Positions 8,167 through 16,063 of a stretch of DNA of 64,000 bases are shown here, in pieces. Location: contig NZ_JBHZSP010000005.1 in NCBI RefSeq assembly GCF_043643765.1, forward strand, positions 124,001-188,000. Direction: 5' to 3'. This DNA is from Marinomonas posidonica_A. Lineage in GTDB: Bacteria > Pseudomonadota > Gammaproteobacteria > Pseudomonadales > Marinomonadaceae. Numbering within the stretch: position 1 is the first letter of the stretch; each line of letters starts with the position of its first letter. The notes under the pieces are model-generated. The model saw only the letters and a list, made by a program, of their open reading frames with translations. It made no database searches and was not told where the DNA came from. The translations under genes were made by a program, and so were the position numbers.

Positions 8167-9621
8167 GTGGAAAACTCTGTCGCTAATAATGTTTCTAGCT
8201 CTCTTCAAGTTCCTCTTTTGAATACACCTAATTTGCTCATGGTAGGGGCTTTAGCTTCTATATCAGATTTGGCTTTTTTTTTAAAAGTGACACCAAAGCA
8301 CCTTACTTATATAGCCTACCATTTGGATGAAATATATAAATATAGTGAATTTGAAATACCCAAAAAATCCGGAGGCTTTAGAAAAATATCAGCTCCCCAT
8401 ATTCCCATTAAAATTTTACAAAAAAAGCTGTCCGATTTTTTTCAGTGCTGCTTTGAAGAAATATTATATTTAAATAATGTGAATAATAAAATAATTCATG
8501 GGTTTATTAAGGAGAAGTCAATATCTACTAATGCTTCATTGCATTTAAATAAGAGGTATTTGTTAAACATTGATATTGAAGATTTTTTTTCATCTATTCA
8601 TTTTGGTAGAGTTTTTGGATATTTGACAAAAAATAGAAATTTTCAGTTTAAAAGTGATGTAGCAAAAATTATATCAGCACTTTCTTGTTATAAAGGAGTA
8701 CTTCCACAGGGTTCACCTTTATCCCCAGTGCTATCTAACTTAATATTCCAGCCTTGCGATATTGCTCTTTTGAATTACGCTAAGAAAAACTCCATTACGT
8801 ATACTCGATATGCAGATGATTTAACATTTTCATCTGACCGACCATTTGATAAAGATAAACTACTTCAAGATATTGAAGAATGTATTGCAAGATATGACTT
8901 TAAAATAAACTCTAAAAAAACTCGATTTCAAAGTTTTCACGAAAGGCAGTCAGTCACAGGGATTACGACAAATAAGAAGCTTAATGTTAGTAAAGAGTAT
9001 TATAAAAAAGTCCGATCTTTGGTTTTCTGCTTGATTAAGGATGATGACTTTAAGTTAGAGGGGAAAAAGAATGAATATAATATTCAATCTAAATTGAATG
9101 TTCTTCAAGGAAGGTTAAGCCATATAGACTGGATTGATAGTCAAGAGAAACAAAAAAAGATAAAGTCAATCAAGAATGAAAAAGATATAGTTAAAGCTCA
9201 TAGGGATCTAAATAAAAGAGAAAGAACACTTAGAGATTTTTATATATACACTAGATTTTTTTTTGATGAGAAAGCTTTAATTATTTGTGAAGGATCTACT
9301 GATATTAGCCATATAGGTATGATGATTAATTTTCTTAAAAAAAATGAAGAAGCGTTTTTTCGAAAAGAAAAAGAAAAGGTGGTTCAAACTTATGAGTTTC
9401 TAAAATGGGATAGTAATGCGAATAGGTTTCTTAGTGCAACAGGAGGTACACCTAGTTTCACTTCTATATCTAAAAGAATTGAAAATCCTGAAAAGTTCTC
9501 TAAAATTTTTAAGGGGAAAACTACAAAAAAGAAAATAATATACGTTATGGATTATGATGAAACAGGTGAAAAAGCCTTAGAAAACTTAAAAAAAACAGCA
9601 TGGATTAAAGGAAACTCCTAA
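8167..9621 (+). CDS. Retron reverse transcriptase fused to a TOPRIM domain (Ec67/Eco2-like), C-terminus cut by a frameshift
   Basis: GTG start with AAGGA 8 bp upstream. The RT domain has the retron hallmark NAxxH (NASLH, residues 122-126), the motif A region NIDIEDFF (134-141), QGSPLSP, the catalytic YADD (215-218) and the retron VTG triplet (263-265). After residue ~365 a TOPRIM-like module begins: EGSTD (375-379) with the conserved Glu and DYDE (462-465) with the paired Asp. The combination RT-TOPRIM is that of retron Ec67/Eco2, whose protein is 586 aa and acts in anti-phage defence. Here the frame closes at 484 aa because of an A8 run at 9588-9595; removing one A gives 575 aa. Strongly AT-rich with lysine-heavy coding, unlike the neighbours. 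Confidence 0.9.
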   Translation: MENSVANNVSSSLQVPLLNTPNLLMVGALASISDLAFFLKVTPKHLTYIAYHLDEIYKYSEFEIPKKSGGFRKISAPHIPIKILQKKLSDFFQCCFEEILYLNNVNNKIIHGFIKEKSISTNASLHLNKRYLLNIDIEDFFSSIHFGRVFGYLTKNRNFQFKSDVAKIISALSCYKGVLPQGSPLSPVLSNLIFQPCDIALLNYAKKNSITYTRYADDLTFSSDRPFDKDKLLQDIEECIARYDFKINSKKTRFQSFHERQSVTGITTNKKLNVSKEYYKKVRSLVFCLIKDDDFKLEGKKNEYNIQSKLNVLQGRLSHIDWIDSQEKQKKIKSIKNEKDIVKAHRDLNKRERTLRDFYIYTRFFFDEKALIICEGSTDISHIGMMINFLKKNEEAFFRKEKEKVVQTYEFLKWDSNANRFLSATGGTPSFTSISKRIENPEKFSKIFKGKTTKKKIIYVMDYDETGEKALENLKKTAWIKGNS

Positions 9622-9895
9622 CAATCTTATTTTTAAGAATAAGAATATATATGCCCTTTTAATTACGAGTACTAAAGGTTATGAGATTGAAGATTTATAC
9701 CCTCAACATATTTTAGATGAAGAGTTTGAAGGTAAAAGGTTTAATAAAGATGATGAATTGAGAAGGGTGGACGAATTTGGTAAGGCACTATTTTTTGAAA
9801 AAATAATTTCACAAAGAAAAATGTCACCTTCTGATTACAGTTGCTTCGCTCCGTTCCTAAGCTCTTTGGAAAACATACTTGCAAATAAAGTCTAG
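9596..9895 (+). pseudogene. Displaced C-terminal part of the RT-TOPRIM protein (+1 frame)
   Basis: Ninety-nine codons remain open in the next frame right after the A8 tract (QHGLKETPNNLIF ... GYEIEDLYPQHILDEEFEG ... ENILANKV, then TAG). The composition matches the upstream RT gene, and the sum of both parts (575 aa) is close to Ec67 RT. It lacks its own start and ribosome site, so it would be made only if the frame is restored by an A-tract change or by slippage. The stop overlaps the convergent integrase stop. Confidence 0.75.
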
Positions 9896-10416
9896 TAACT
9901 GGATTTTAGTGGATTAAGCTCCTTGGCATCTTTTAAGTGCTCAGGTGCTAAATGAGCATATCTCATAGTCATTATGATTGTTGAGTGACCAAGAATTTTT
10001 TGAAGCGTTAGAATGTTTCCACCATTCATCATGAAATGGCTTGCGAAGCTATGCCTTAGAACATGTGAAGACTGTCCTTGAGGTAATTTTATACTGGTGG
10101 TCTTTAAGTATTTTCTGAAAGATTTTATGCAATCGAAGAATCGACCATGCGTTTTCATGTGATCTTCAAGTTGCTTAAATAGAGAGTCATTAATTGGAAT
10201 AGAGCGATTTTTACCACTTTTTGTATCAGTGAAATCCACTTGGCCATTTCTGATATTTTTCGCTGTTAGCCCTTCTGCTTCTCCCCACCTTGCCCCAGTA
10301 GATAAACACACCCTTGTTATAAGTGAAACGTGCTCATTACCAATCTTATCTAGAGTGGATAATAGCTCTTCAATTTGTTCTGATGTTAACCAGCTCAATT
10401 CCTTTTCACAACCCAC
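9892..10416 (-). CDS. Tyrosine recombinase/integrase, catalytic domain only (truncated)
   Basis: 174 aa holding the full catalytic set of the tyrosine recombinase family: Arg in STGARWGEAEGL, Lys in DTKSGKNRSIP, HVLRH with the second Arg, LGHSTIIMT and the nucleophile in MRYAHLAP. Tyrosine integrases of islands are normally 300-400 aa with an N-terminal arm-binding and core-binding part; that part is absent. The only start is a GTG (10416) directly after an in-frame stop. A different-frame 40-codon stretch lies upstream (10398-10517) and may be a relic. The gene points inward from attR, as expected for the integrase of a tRNA island, and is probably no longer able to move the element alone. 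Confidence 0.8.
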   Translation of the reverse strand: MGCEKELSWLTSEQIEELLSTLDKIGNEHVSLITRVCLSTGARWGEAEGLTAKNIRNGQVDFTDTKSGKNRSIPINDSLFKQLEDHMKTHGRFFDCIKSFRKYLKTTSIKLPQGQSSHVLRHSFASHFMMNGGNILTLQKILGHSTIIMTMRYAHLAPEHLKDAKELNPLKSSY

Positions 10417-10605
10417 TTTTCTTTACTATCCAACAACTCCCTTTTTACTTGGTTACCTTTACCATTTTTAGCTAAAGGAAAAAAATATCTGTGCACAACA
10501 TAGTAATCACCAAAAGATCAATTAGTTATCGTTAAGTGATGGAGTCGATGTTAGAAATTTCAAGAAAATAAACTGTCTACATCATGACTACAAAATAGAG
10601 CTGTT

Positions 10606-10676
10606 ATGAGCAGTAATGAATGATTTGAACAGCTTCAGGTCTTTAGTTTCGCTCATTGCAGCTCATTACTACTCAT
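10606..10676. repeat. Imperfect inverted repeat and short direct repeats beside attR
   Basis: ATGAGCAGTAATGA (10606-10619) and TCATTACTACTCAT (10663-10676) are inverted copies with one mismatch. The second arm also carries three direct copies of a CTCATT core (GCTCATTGCA, GCTCATTACT, ACTCATTG). Repeats of this kind between integrase and att core are typical arm-type or excisionase binding sites. No gene is seen in the ~340 bp from the integrase start to the ABC transporter stop. Confidence 0.5.
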
Positions 10677-10693
10677 TGTCAGCACTAATAAAA

Positions 10694-10722
10694 AGGTTCA
10701 AATCCTCTCGGGCGCGCCATTT
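10694..10722 (+). repeat. attR: 29-nt direct repeat, right copy
   Basis: A partial duplicate of the tRNA-Arg 3' end, including the T-loop GGTTCAAAT, acceptor strand and GCCA, without the rest of a tRNA. It marks the right boundary of the retron element, about 40 bp before the siderophore operon's last stop codon. Confidence 0.85.
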
Positions 10723-10760
10723 CTTTAATCCACTGGCAGGGATGGCTTGATCTTCTCTGT

Positions 10761-12512
10761 TTACTTTATTACTTTCCATTTCTTAATTTTATGTTGTTGT
10801 TTTAGAAAGTGACTGTAAAGGCCATTTGAGTCGGATAACAGATCCGGAGACCCTTGCTCTTGTATATGTCCGTTTTCTAGAAAAATGATTTGATCGGCCA
10901 TTTCAATGGTCGACAGTTGATGTGAAATAATGATTAGGGTTTTTTGGCCGCGTAACCGAGCAAATGTTTGGGTGATAATGGCTTTATTTTCCGTGTCTAA
11001 AGCGGCGGTTGCTTCATCAATTAATAAGATCGGTGTATCTTTCAATAATGCGCGAGCAATGGATATACGTTGGCGTTCTCCGCCTGATAACCGTGCTCCA
11101 CCTTCCCCAACCAAGGTGTTCAAGCCTTCTGGGAGGCGTGCGATGATTTCAGTGACACCGGATAGTTGAGCAACTTCCTTTATTTCAGCATCGCTAGCGT
11201 CTGGCTTACCGATACGAATATTGTCAGCTATGCTACTTTGAAATAAATAAGGTGTTTGGAAAATCTGACTAATTTTTCCATTCAATTGTTCATTAGACAT
11301 TTGTCGTAAATCAATGCCACCAATGCTGATACTTCCTTCGGTGACATCAAAAAAGCGTGATATTAATGACAGTAAAGTAGTTTTACCTGAACCAGATGGG
11401 CCAATCAGTGCAGTCATACTTCCAGGTTTAATACTTAAGTTGATGTCATGGATGGCGCTCTGTTTGTTTTCTGGATAAGTAAAACAAACGCCATTTAGAG
11501 TTAAGGTATGGTCTTGAGAAAATTGAGGTTTTTTGGGCTCTGGCAATGGTTCAATATCAAGAATTCCCTGTACATCTTTGAGTTGATTGCGAGCGCCTCG
11601 AATGGCTTCACTGTAGCCTGTCACATCTAGTAGTGGCTCAACAAAGCGGTTAACAAGTAATAAAGACGTAATAATACTAATGAGTATTTCATTGGTATTA
11701 GCTACGCTTATGACGGCAGAGCTGTTAAATGATAACAAGGCTGTAATCATTAAAACGGCAAGAATTGCTTGTACTACCCAAGCGTTAAGTATCACTGACA
11801 TAACTGAAAGGTAGATGATTTTCTTGCTGGATTTTTTTTGTGACTCGAATGCTTTTTTTAGAAAATCTGCACTGCTTCCTTCACCGTTAAATGCTCGTAG
11901 TACAGACTGTGCTTGTGAAAATTCTATAATGCGATGACTTACTTCAGCGGTATTATGATGAAACTCTTGATCTATGCGCTGACCTAGGCGTGCTGTTATG
12001 ATTAACACAACGGCCAGTAAAGGCAGTGAGAATAGGGCAATTATTCCCATTTTCCAGTTGATCGAAAACAGACTCAACACAATAATCAACGGAGTCATGG
12101 CGCCACTCAACACTGGCGTAAAAACGTGAGCCGGAAGTTGTGCTATTTCCATTATACCTTGGGAAATAACCTGGCTGAGACGAGCGGTATTATGAGAGTT
12201 AAACCAACCAACGGGTAACCGTGATATATGATCGCCTAATCGATGGCGACCACCTTGCAAAAGGGCAATACCGACTTCTATACCAGCTTTTTCGACTCTT
12301 AGCCGCCAACGCCAACACACTAAGGCACCTATTAACAAAACCACCAACCAAATGACAGTATTGGTTGTCTCGCCGAGTAAAAGGTAACGAAGCAGAGGCA
12401 CTAATGAAATAATGGTAAGTCCATTAAGCAGTCCATAAATAATGGCCATAGACGCGTAACGTCGGAATTTTGATGCGTCTTCTCCTAATAATTGGAGCAA
12501 GGTATTTAACAT
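10761..12512 (-). CDS. Exporter-fold ABC half-transporter (siderophore locus, YbtQ/IrtB-like)
   Basis: 583 aa. An N-terminal six-helix ABC transmembrane domain (about residues 15-310) is followed by an ATPase domain with Walker A GPSGSGKTT, signature LSGGERQR and Walker B PILLIDEATAAL. This one-chain layout is that of exporters, but YbtP/YbtQ and IrtA/IrtB use it to bring ferric siderophores across the inner membrane, and the locus context suggests such a role. The ATG at 12512 lies two bases after the preceding gene's stop with AGAGG upstream, so I prefer it to the longer frame. It is the last gene of the operon. The exact substrate and direction are not visible. Confidence 0.85.
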   Translation of the reverse strand: MLNTLLQLLGEDASKFRRYASMAIIYGLLNGLTIISLVPLLRYLLLGETTNTVIWLVVLLIGALVCWRWRLRVEKAGIEVGIALLQGGRHRLGDHISRLPVGWFNSHNTARLSQVISQGIMEIAQLPAHVFTPVLSGAMTPLIIVLSLFSINWKMGIIALFSLPLLAVVLIITARLGQRIDQEFHHNTAEVSHRIIEFSQAQSVLRAFNGEGSSADFLKKAFESQKKSSKKIIYLSVMSVILNAWVVQAILAVLMITALLSFNSSAVISVANTNEILISIITSLLLVNRFVEPLLDVTGYSEAIRGARNQLKDVQGILDIEPLPEPKKPQFSQDHTLTLNGVCFTYPENKQSAIHDINLSIKPGSMTALIGPSGSGKTTLLSLISRFFDVTEGSISIGGIDLRQMSNEQLNGKISQIFQTPYLFQSSIADNIRIGKPDASDAEIKEVAQLSGVTEIIARLPEGLNTLVGEGGARLSGGERQRISIARALLKDTPILLIDEATAALDTENKAIITQTFARLRGQKTLIIISHQLSTIEMADQIIFLENGHIQEQGSPDLLSDSNGLYSHFLKQQHKIKKWKVIK

Positions 12513-12514
12513 AA

Positions 12515-14287
12515 TTAAAGTGCCTCTAAGGGGGCTTGATAATTTCCTAACGACCACAATTGAGCATAACGGCCATATATTGATAGTAGGCTTTCGTGTG
12601 TTCCTTGTTCTCTTATTTCACCATTTTCGAGAACAACAATCTGGTTTGCGGCCATAATGGTGTCCAGTTTATGAGCAATAACAAGGACGGTTCGTCCTTG
12701 AGAAAATTGAGAAAGAGATTCTTGAATAACGACTTCATTTTCAGCGTCGGTCGAGGCGGTTGCTTCATCAAGCACCAAGATGGGGGGATCTAAAAGAATA
12801 GCGCGTGCAATACTTACTCGCTGTTGTTCTCCCCCTGAAAGGGTTATGTCTTCGCCAATAATGGAATCGTAGCCTTTTGGTAAATCCATGATACGTTGGT
12901 GAATATTCGCTGCACGTGCGGCTTCTTCAACATCAAGTCGTGTCGCTGATGGACGCCCTAACGCAATGTTGTCGTGCAAACTAGCGTGAATGAGGCGAAC
13001 TTCTTGTAACACGAAACCTATACGTCTATATAACTCAGTCGTGTTTATGTCTCTTAAATCAACGCCTCCAAGCGTAATAGAACCTTCTGAAGGATCAAAG
13101 AAGCGTAAGATTAACCGTGCTAATGTGGACTTTCCTGAACCTGAAGCACCAACAATAGCGGTAACGGTATTCGGAGTAAGAGTTAGATTAATATTTTTCA
13201 ATACTGCATTTTGATCATCATAAGCATAACTCAGGTTATTAATACAAATCTGGTTATTAAGCATATGGTTGCTTTTTTCTACTGTCGGTTGTGTAAGAAC
13301 AGGCGTTTCTAATAGAGCTTGCAATCTATCTGCTGCCGCTGTGGCGTGAGCTAAATTATGGGTGCTAAAGCTTAATAGCATTAAGGGAGATGAAATTCCT
13401 GGTGCCACAAGAATGAAAGGAAGTAGATCAATAGGATCCATCCAATTAAAACTCACAAATAAGGTGCCGAAAGTGAGTACCGTACCCAAAACGGTTATTG
13501 GGGCGATGACTGCATTAGCATTTGCTAAGGGGGCTACTAATGGGCGAGTAAAATTCAAAAATCCTTGTAGGAAACTGTCCACTGCTTCATGGTATCCCTT
13601 GTGGGCTTGGCCACTTACCGCGAAGGATTTAATCACTGAAATCCCGCCAATAAACTCAGTAATGGCGTTGTTGATGAGAGCTTGCCCTGATATAAACCCT
13701 TTCATACGTTCTTCACTAATGGCTTTTTTGGCAGCACCGAAGATCAAATAAAAACAAGGGAAGGGGATGAGAGATACAATTGCCATGCGCCAGTCCATTA
13801 GGAACAGGTAAATCACTGAGAGTGAAATAACGCCATAACATCTGCCTCTAGTGCTATAAAAGTGAGCCGTTAATTCATGTAATGAACTGATGTCATCCTG
13901 CATCGCTTGTTTAACATCGCCTGATGCTTGATTTGTAAACCATCCTAGTGGCACTTTTGTGAGGCGTTGCAATACTGACAGTCGTAGACTATGCGTAATC
14001 TTGTGGTCCGCAAGGTGGGCAAGCAGCTCACTTGTCGTGATTAAAAGAGTGCCAATAACTAGGCTTAGCAAACTGATTCCCATGACCCACCATATTTCAG
14101 ACTCTATATTTGCTTGAAATAAAGTGGTCGTTGTATTGGGGTTACCTATTAAAAGCTTGGTGATATAAGCAATTCCGGCTAATGGCACAAGTGTTAGCAT
14201 GGCGCCAAGGCCAGCTAGAACCATTACGAAAAGTAATGGTCCTTTTATGGGCAGTAATAACCGATCAACAGGGGACTTATTTGTCAT
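12515..14287 (-). CDS. Exporter-fold ABC half-transporter (siderophore locus, YbtP/IrtA-like)
   Basis: 590 aa with an N-terminal transmembrane domain and a C-terminal ATPase: Walker A GASGSGKST, Q-loop FVLQEVRL, signature LSGGEQQR, Walker B ILVLDEATAS and the switch His in VIAHKLD. It forms a natural heterodimer with the next gene. Its start overlaps the end of the binding-lipoprotein gene by 11 bp, indicating translational coupling within the uptake operon. Import of a siderophore in the YbtPQ manner is the favoured role; export of a siderophore or its breakdown product is the alternative. Confidence 0.85.
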   Translation of the reverse strand: MTNKSPVDRLLLPIKGPLLFVMVLAGLGAMLTLVPLAGIAYITKLLIGNPNTTTTLFQANIESEIWWVMGISLLSLVIGTLLITTSELLAHLADHKITHSLRLSVLQRLTKVPLGWFTNQASGDVKQAMQDDISSLHELTAHFYSTRGRCYGVISLSVIYLFLMDWRMAIVSLIPFPCFYLIFGAAKKAISEERMKGFISGQALINNAITEFIGGISVIKSFAVSGQAHKGYHEAVDSFLQGFLNFTRPLVAPLANANAVIAPITVLGTVLTFGTLFVSFNWMDPIDLLPFILVAPGISSPLMLLSFSTHNLAHATAAADRLQALLETPVLTQPTVEKSNHMLNNQICINNLSYAYDDQNAVLKNINLTLTPNTVTAIVGASGSGKSTLARLILRFFDPSEGSITLGGVDLRDINTTELYRRIGFVLQEVRLIHASLHDNIALGRPSATRLDVEEAARAANIHQRIMDLPKGYDSIIGEDITLSGGEQQRVSIARAILLDPPILVLDEATASTDAENEVVIQESLSQFSQGRTVLVIAHKLDTIMAANQIVVLENGEIREQGTHESLLSIYGRYAQLWSLGNYQAPLEAL

Positions 14288-15290
14288 TGAGATATCCCTT
14301 TAGCACATCATCAATGATAATTTCCAGAGATGTCACGCCAGCACCAGTGATGTACCAAGCTTCGGAATCTACAAAAATGACTCGATTGTTTTTCCAGGCA
14401 TTCGTTTGACGAAGTAGTGGATTATCCATGTTTTCTAGGTTGAGCCCTGAGTGTTTTTCCATCACGGCGGTTCGATCTAGAACATAAATAATGTCGGGAT
14501 TATTCTCATAGATAAATTCACTGGAAATAGGCTGTCCATGCAAGCCAGCTTCCATGGGTGAATAGACGGGCTGGACGCCCAAGGCTTCGAAGACAAAACC
14601 ATAACGCGACTTTTCACCTAAGAAGCGATAGGCACCATTATTATGGATCACTATCATTGCTTTATCTGAGTGGTTTTGAATAATGGATTTGGCGTTCGCC
14701 ACTTTAGCTTCAAGCTCAGACGCTTTACGTTTTGCAAGGGCTTCTTTGCCAAAAATTTTACCAAGTGTTAGTAGATGATCTTTTACGATATCAAAGTGGT
14801 TGCTACCACTGTCTTTATAATTCACATCAAAATATAAGGTGGGGGCTAACTTTGATAGCTGTTCATAGTGACTAGCATGCAGTGGAGAAATAAGTATGAG
14901 GTCTGGTTTAAGAGAGTAGATTCGATCCATATTTGGTTGCACTATCGCGCCAAGATCCACTATCTCAGGGTCATTTACGTAATCTGATAAGTATTCAGGC
15001 GCAAAATCTTTAGGCATACCTGCAACGGAGATGTCCAAGACATTGAGTAAATCAACATCATTCATACCAAGCGCAGCGACTCGATGAGGACGATGTTGTA
15101 GAGTAATTGTCCCCAATCTATGCTCAATGGTCATTGGCGCAAAGTCATTTTTCGATGATTGAGTTATGTTTGTGTCATGCATGTTATTTTTTTGCTGGTC
15201 ACAACCATAAATTAATGCGGTTGATATGAACAGAAAGGTCATTACCAAACTATTTTTTCTGACTCGTCGTCTATTTGTGAAAATGTCCAT
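14277..15290 (-). CDS. Ferric siderophore-binding lipoprotein (CeuE/FatB/YclQ-like)
   Basis: 337 aa. The lipobox is LIYGC, followed by the two-lobed binding-protein fold of cluster A-II (RVAALGMNDVDLLNVLDI opening; PDLILISPLHASHYEQL). Two residues that bind iron in CeuE appear in conserved settings: His in AGLHGQPISSEF and Tyr in DSEAWYITGAGV. That points to tetradentate catecholate-type siderophores, by family knowledge. The ATG at 15290 is chosen because a full AGGAGG precedes it and the signal sequence then starts properly; it shares one base with the ATPase stop (TAATG). It delivers substrate to the two permeases encoded upstream. Confidence 0.88.
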   Translation of the reverse strand: MDIFTNRRRVRKNSLVMTFLFISTALIYGCDQQKNNMHDTNITQSSKNDFAPMTIEHRLGTITLQHRPHRVAALGMNDVDLLNVLDISVAGMPKDFAPEYLSDYVNDPEIVDLGAIVQPNMDRIYSLKPDLILISPLHASHYEQLSKLAPTLYFDVNYKDSGSNHFDIVKDHLLTLGKIFGKEALAKRKASELEAKVANAKSIIQNHSDKAMIVIHNNGAYRFLGEKSRYGFVFEALGVQPVYSPMEAGLHGQPISSEFIYENNPDIIYVLDRTAVMEKHSGLNLENMDNPLLRQTNAWKNNRVIFVDSEAWYITGAGVTSLEIIIDDVLKGYLNDK

Positions 15291-16063
15291 TAAAACTCCT
15301 CCTGTGGATGAAAGTAATTGCATACGATCCCATGTTTACTTTGTAAAATTTCAAATTCTATTTCATACAATGCTTTTAAGTTTTCTTCCGTAACGATGTT
15401 TTTTACAGAACCTGAGTCATAGACATTGCCTGACTTCATTGCAACAATGTGATTGGAATAATTGGCTGCAAAATTGATGTCGTGAATAACCAAAATGACC
15501 GTTCGGTTCTGCTCATCACATAGACGACGAAGGGCCCGCATTATTTCAACCGCGTGCTTCATGTCTAGATTATTCAATGGTTCATCTAGTAGCAGATAGT
15601 CAGTTTCCTGCGCGATGGTCATTGCCAAAAAGGCCATCTGTCGCTGGCCTCCACTCAGTTCATCAATATAAGACTGGCGTAATGGTTCCAGTGATAGGAA
15701 CGAAATCGCATTATCAATGGCTTGATGATCTTCCTTGGTCAGTGAACCTCGGCTATAAGGGAAACGGCCAAAGGCGACGAGCTCTTCGACAGTCAAACGC
15801 ATGGTAAAATCTTGAGATTGGCGCAATGTCGCGACTTGTTTTGCAAACATACTAATGCGAATGTCGGTTATGTTCTGTTCATTGATAAATATCTCGCCAG
15901 AATCCACTTTTAATAAGCGACCAATCATCATTAATAGTGTGGTTTTCCCAGCGCCGTTAGGGCCAATGAGCGATGTAAGTTGACCCGCTGGAAAGCTCGC
16001 GCTCACATTGTTTAGCACGGATTTTGTTCCATAGGATTTATGAATGTTATTGACATGAATCAT
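15290..16063 (-). CDS. Iron-siderophore ABC transporter ATPase (FecE/FatE-like)
   Basis: 257 aa with Walker A GPNGAGKTT, Q-loop TLRQSQDF, signature LSGGQRQMAF, Walker B YLLLDEPLNNLD and switch His in VIHDINFA, i.e. the FecE/BtuD class. The start at 16063 has AAGGAAAG upstream and overlaps the permease stop as ATGA; the longer open frame has no such support. It powers the BtuC-type permease pair encoded just before it. Confidence 0.92.
   Translation of the reverse strand: MIHVNNIHKSYGTKSVLNNVSASFPAGQLTSLIGPNGAGKTTLLMMIGRLLKVDSGEIFINEQNITDIRISMFAKQVATLRQSQDFTMRLTVEELVAFGRFPYSRGSLTKEDHQAIDNAISFLSLEPLRQSYIDELSGGQRQMAFLAMTIAQETDYLLLDEPLNNLDMKHAVEIMRALRRLCDEQNRTVILVIHDINFAANYSNHIVAMKSGNVYDSGSVKNIVTEENLKALYEIEFEILQSKHGIVCNYFHPQEEF

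Larger units (their letters stand above)
7851..10722. mobile_element. Small integrated element in tRNA-Arg carrying a retron and a truncated integrase
   Basis: A segment of about 2.87 kb is bounded by the 3' end of tRNA-Arg and a second 29-nt copy of that sequence (27/29 identical). It contains a retron non-coding region, an RT-TOPRIM gene and a tyrosine recombinase domain, and nothing else recognisable. The interior is visibly more AT-rich than the flanking rep and ABC transporter genes. Integration into a tRNA 3' end by a tyrosine recombinase is the usual mechanism for islands and prophages; this is either a very small island or the remnant of a larger one. Confidence 0.85.

Noticed and set aside
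8167..9621. Diversity-generating retroelement or group II intron as source of the RT
   Set aside because: No template/variable repeat pair, no accessory Avd-like gene and no intron maturase/endonuclease domain are seen. NAxxH and VTG motifs plus the a1/a2 repeat point to a retron.
10398..10517. 40-codon minus-strand open stretch upstream of the integrase as a gene
   Set aside because: No start codon, no ribosome site and no recognised family. Kept only as possible relic of the integrase N-terminal half.
13362..13751. 129-aa plus frame inside the ABC transporter gene
   Set aside because: Shadow of the well-supported minus-strand ABC half-transporter.
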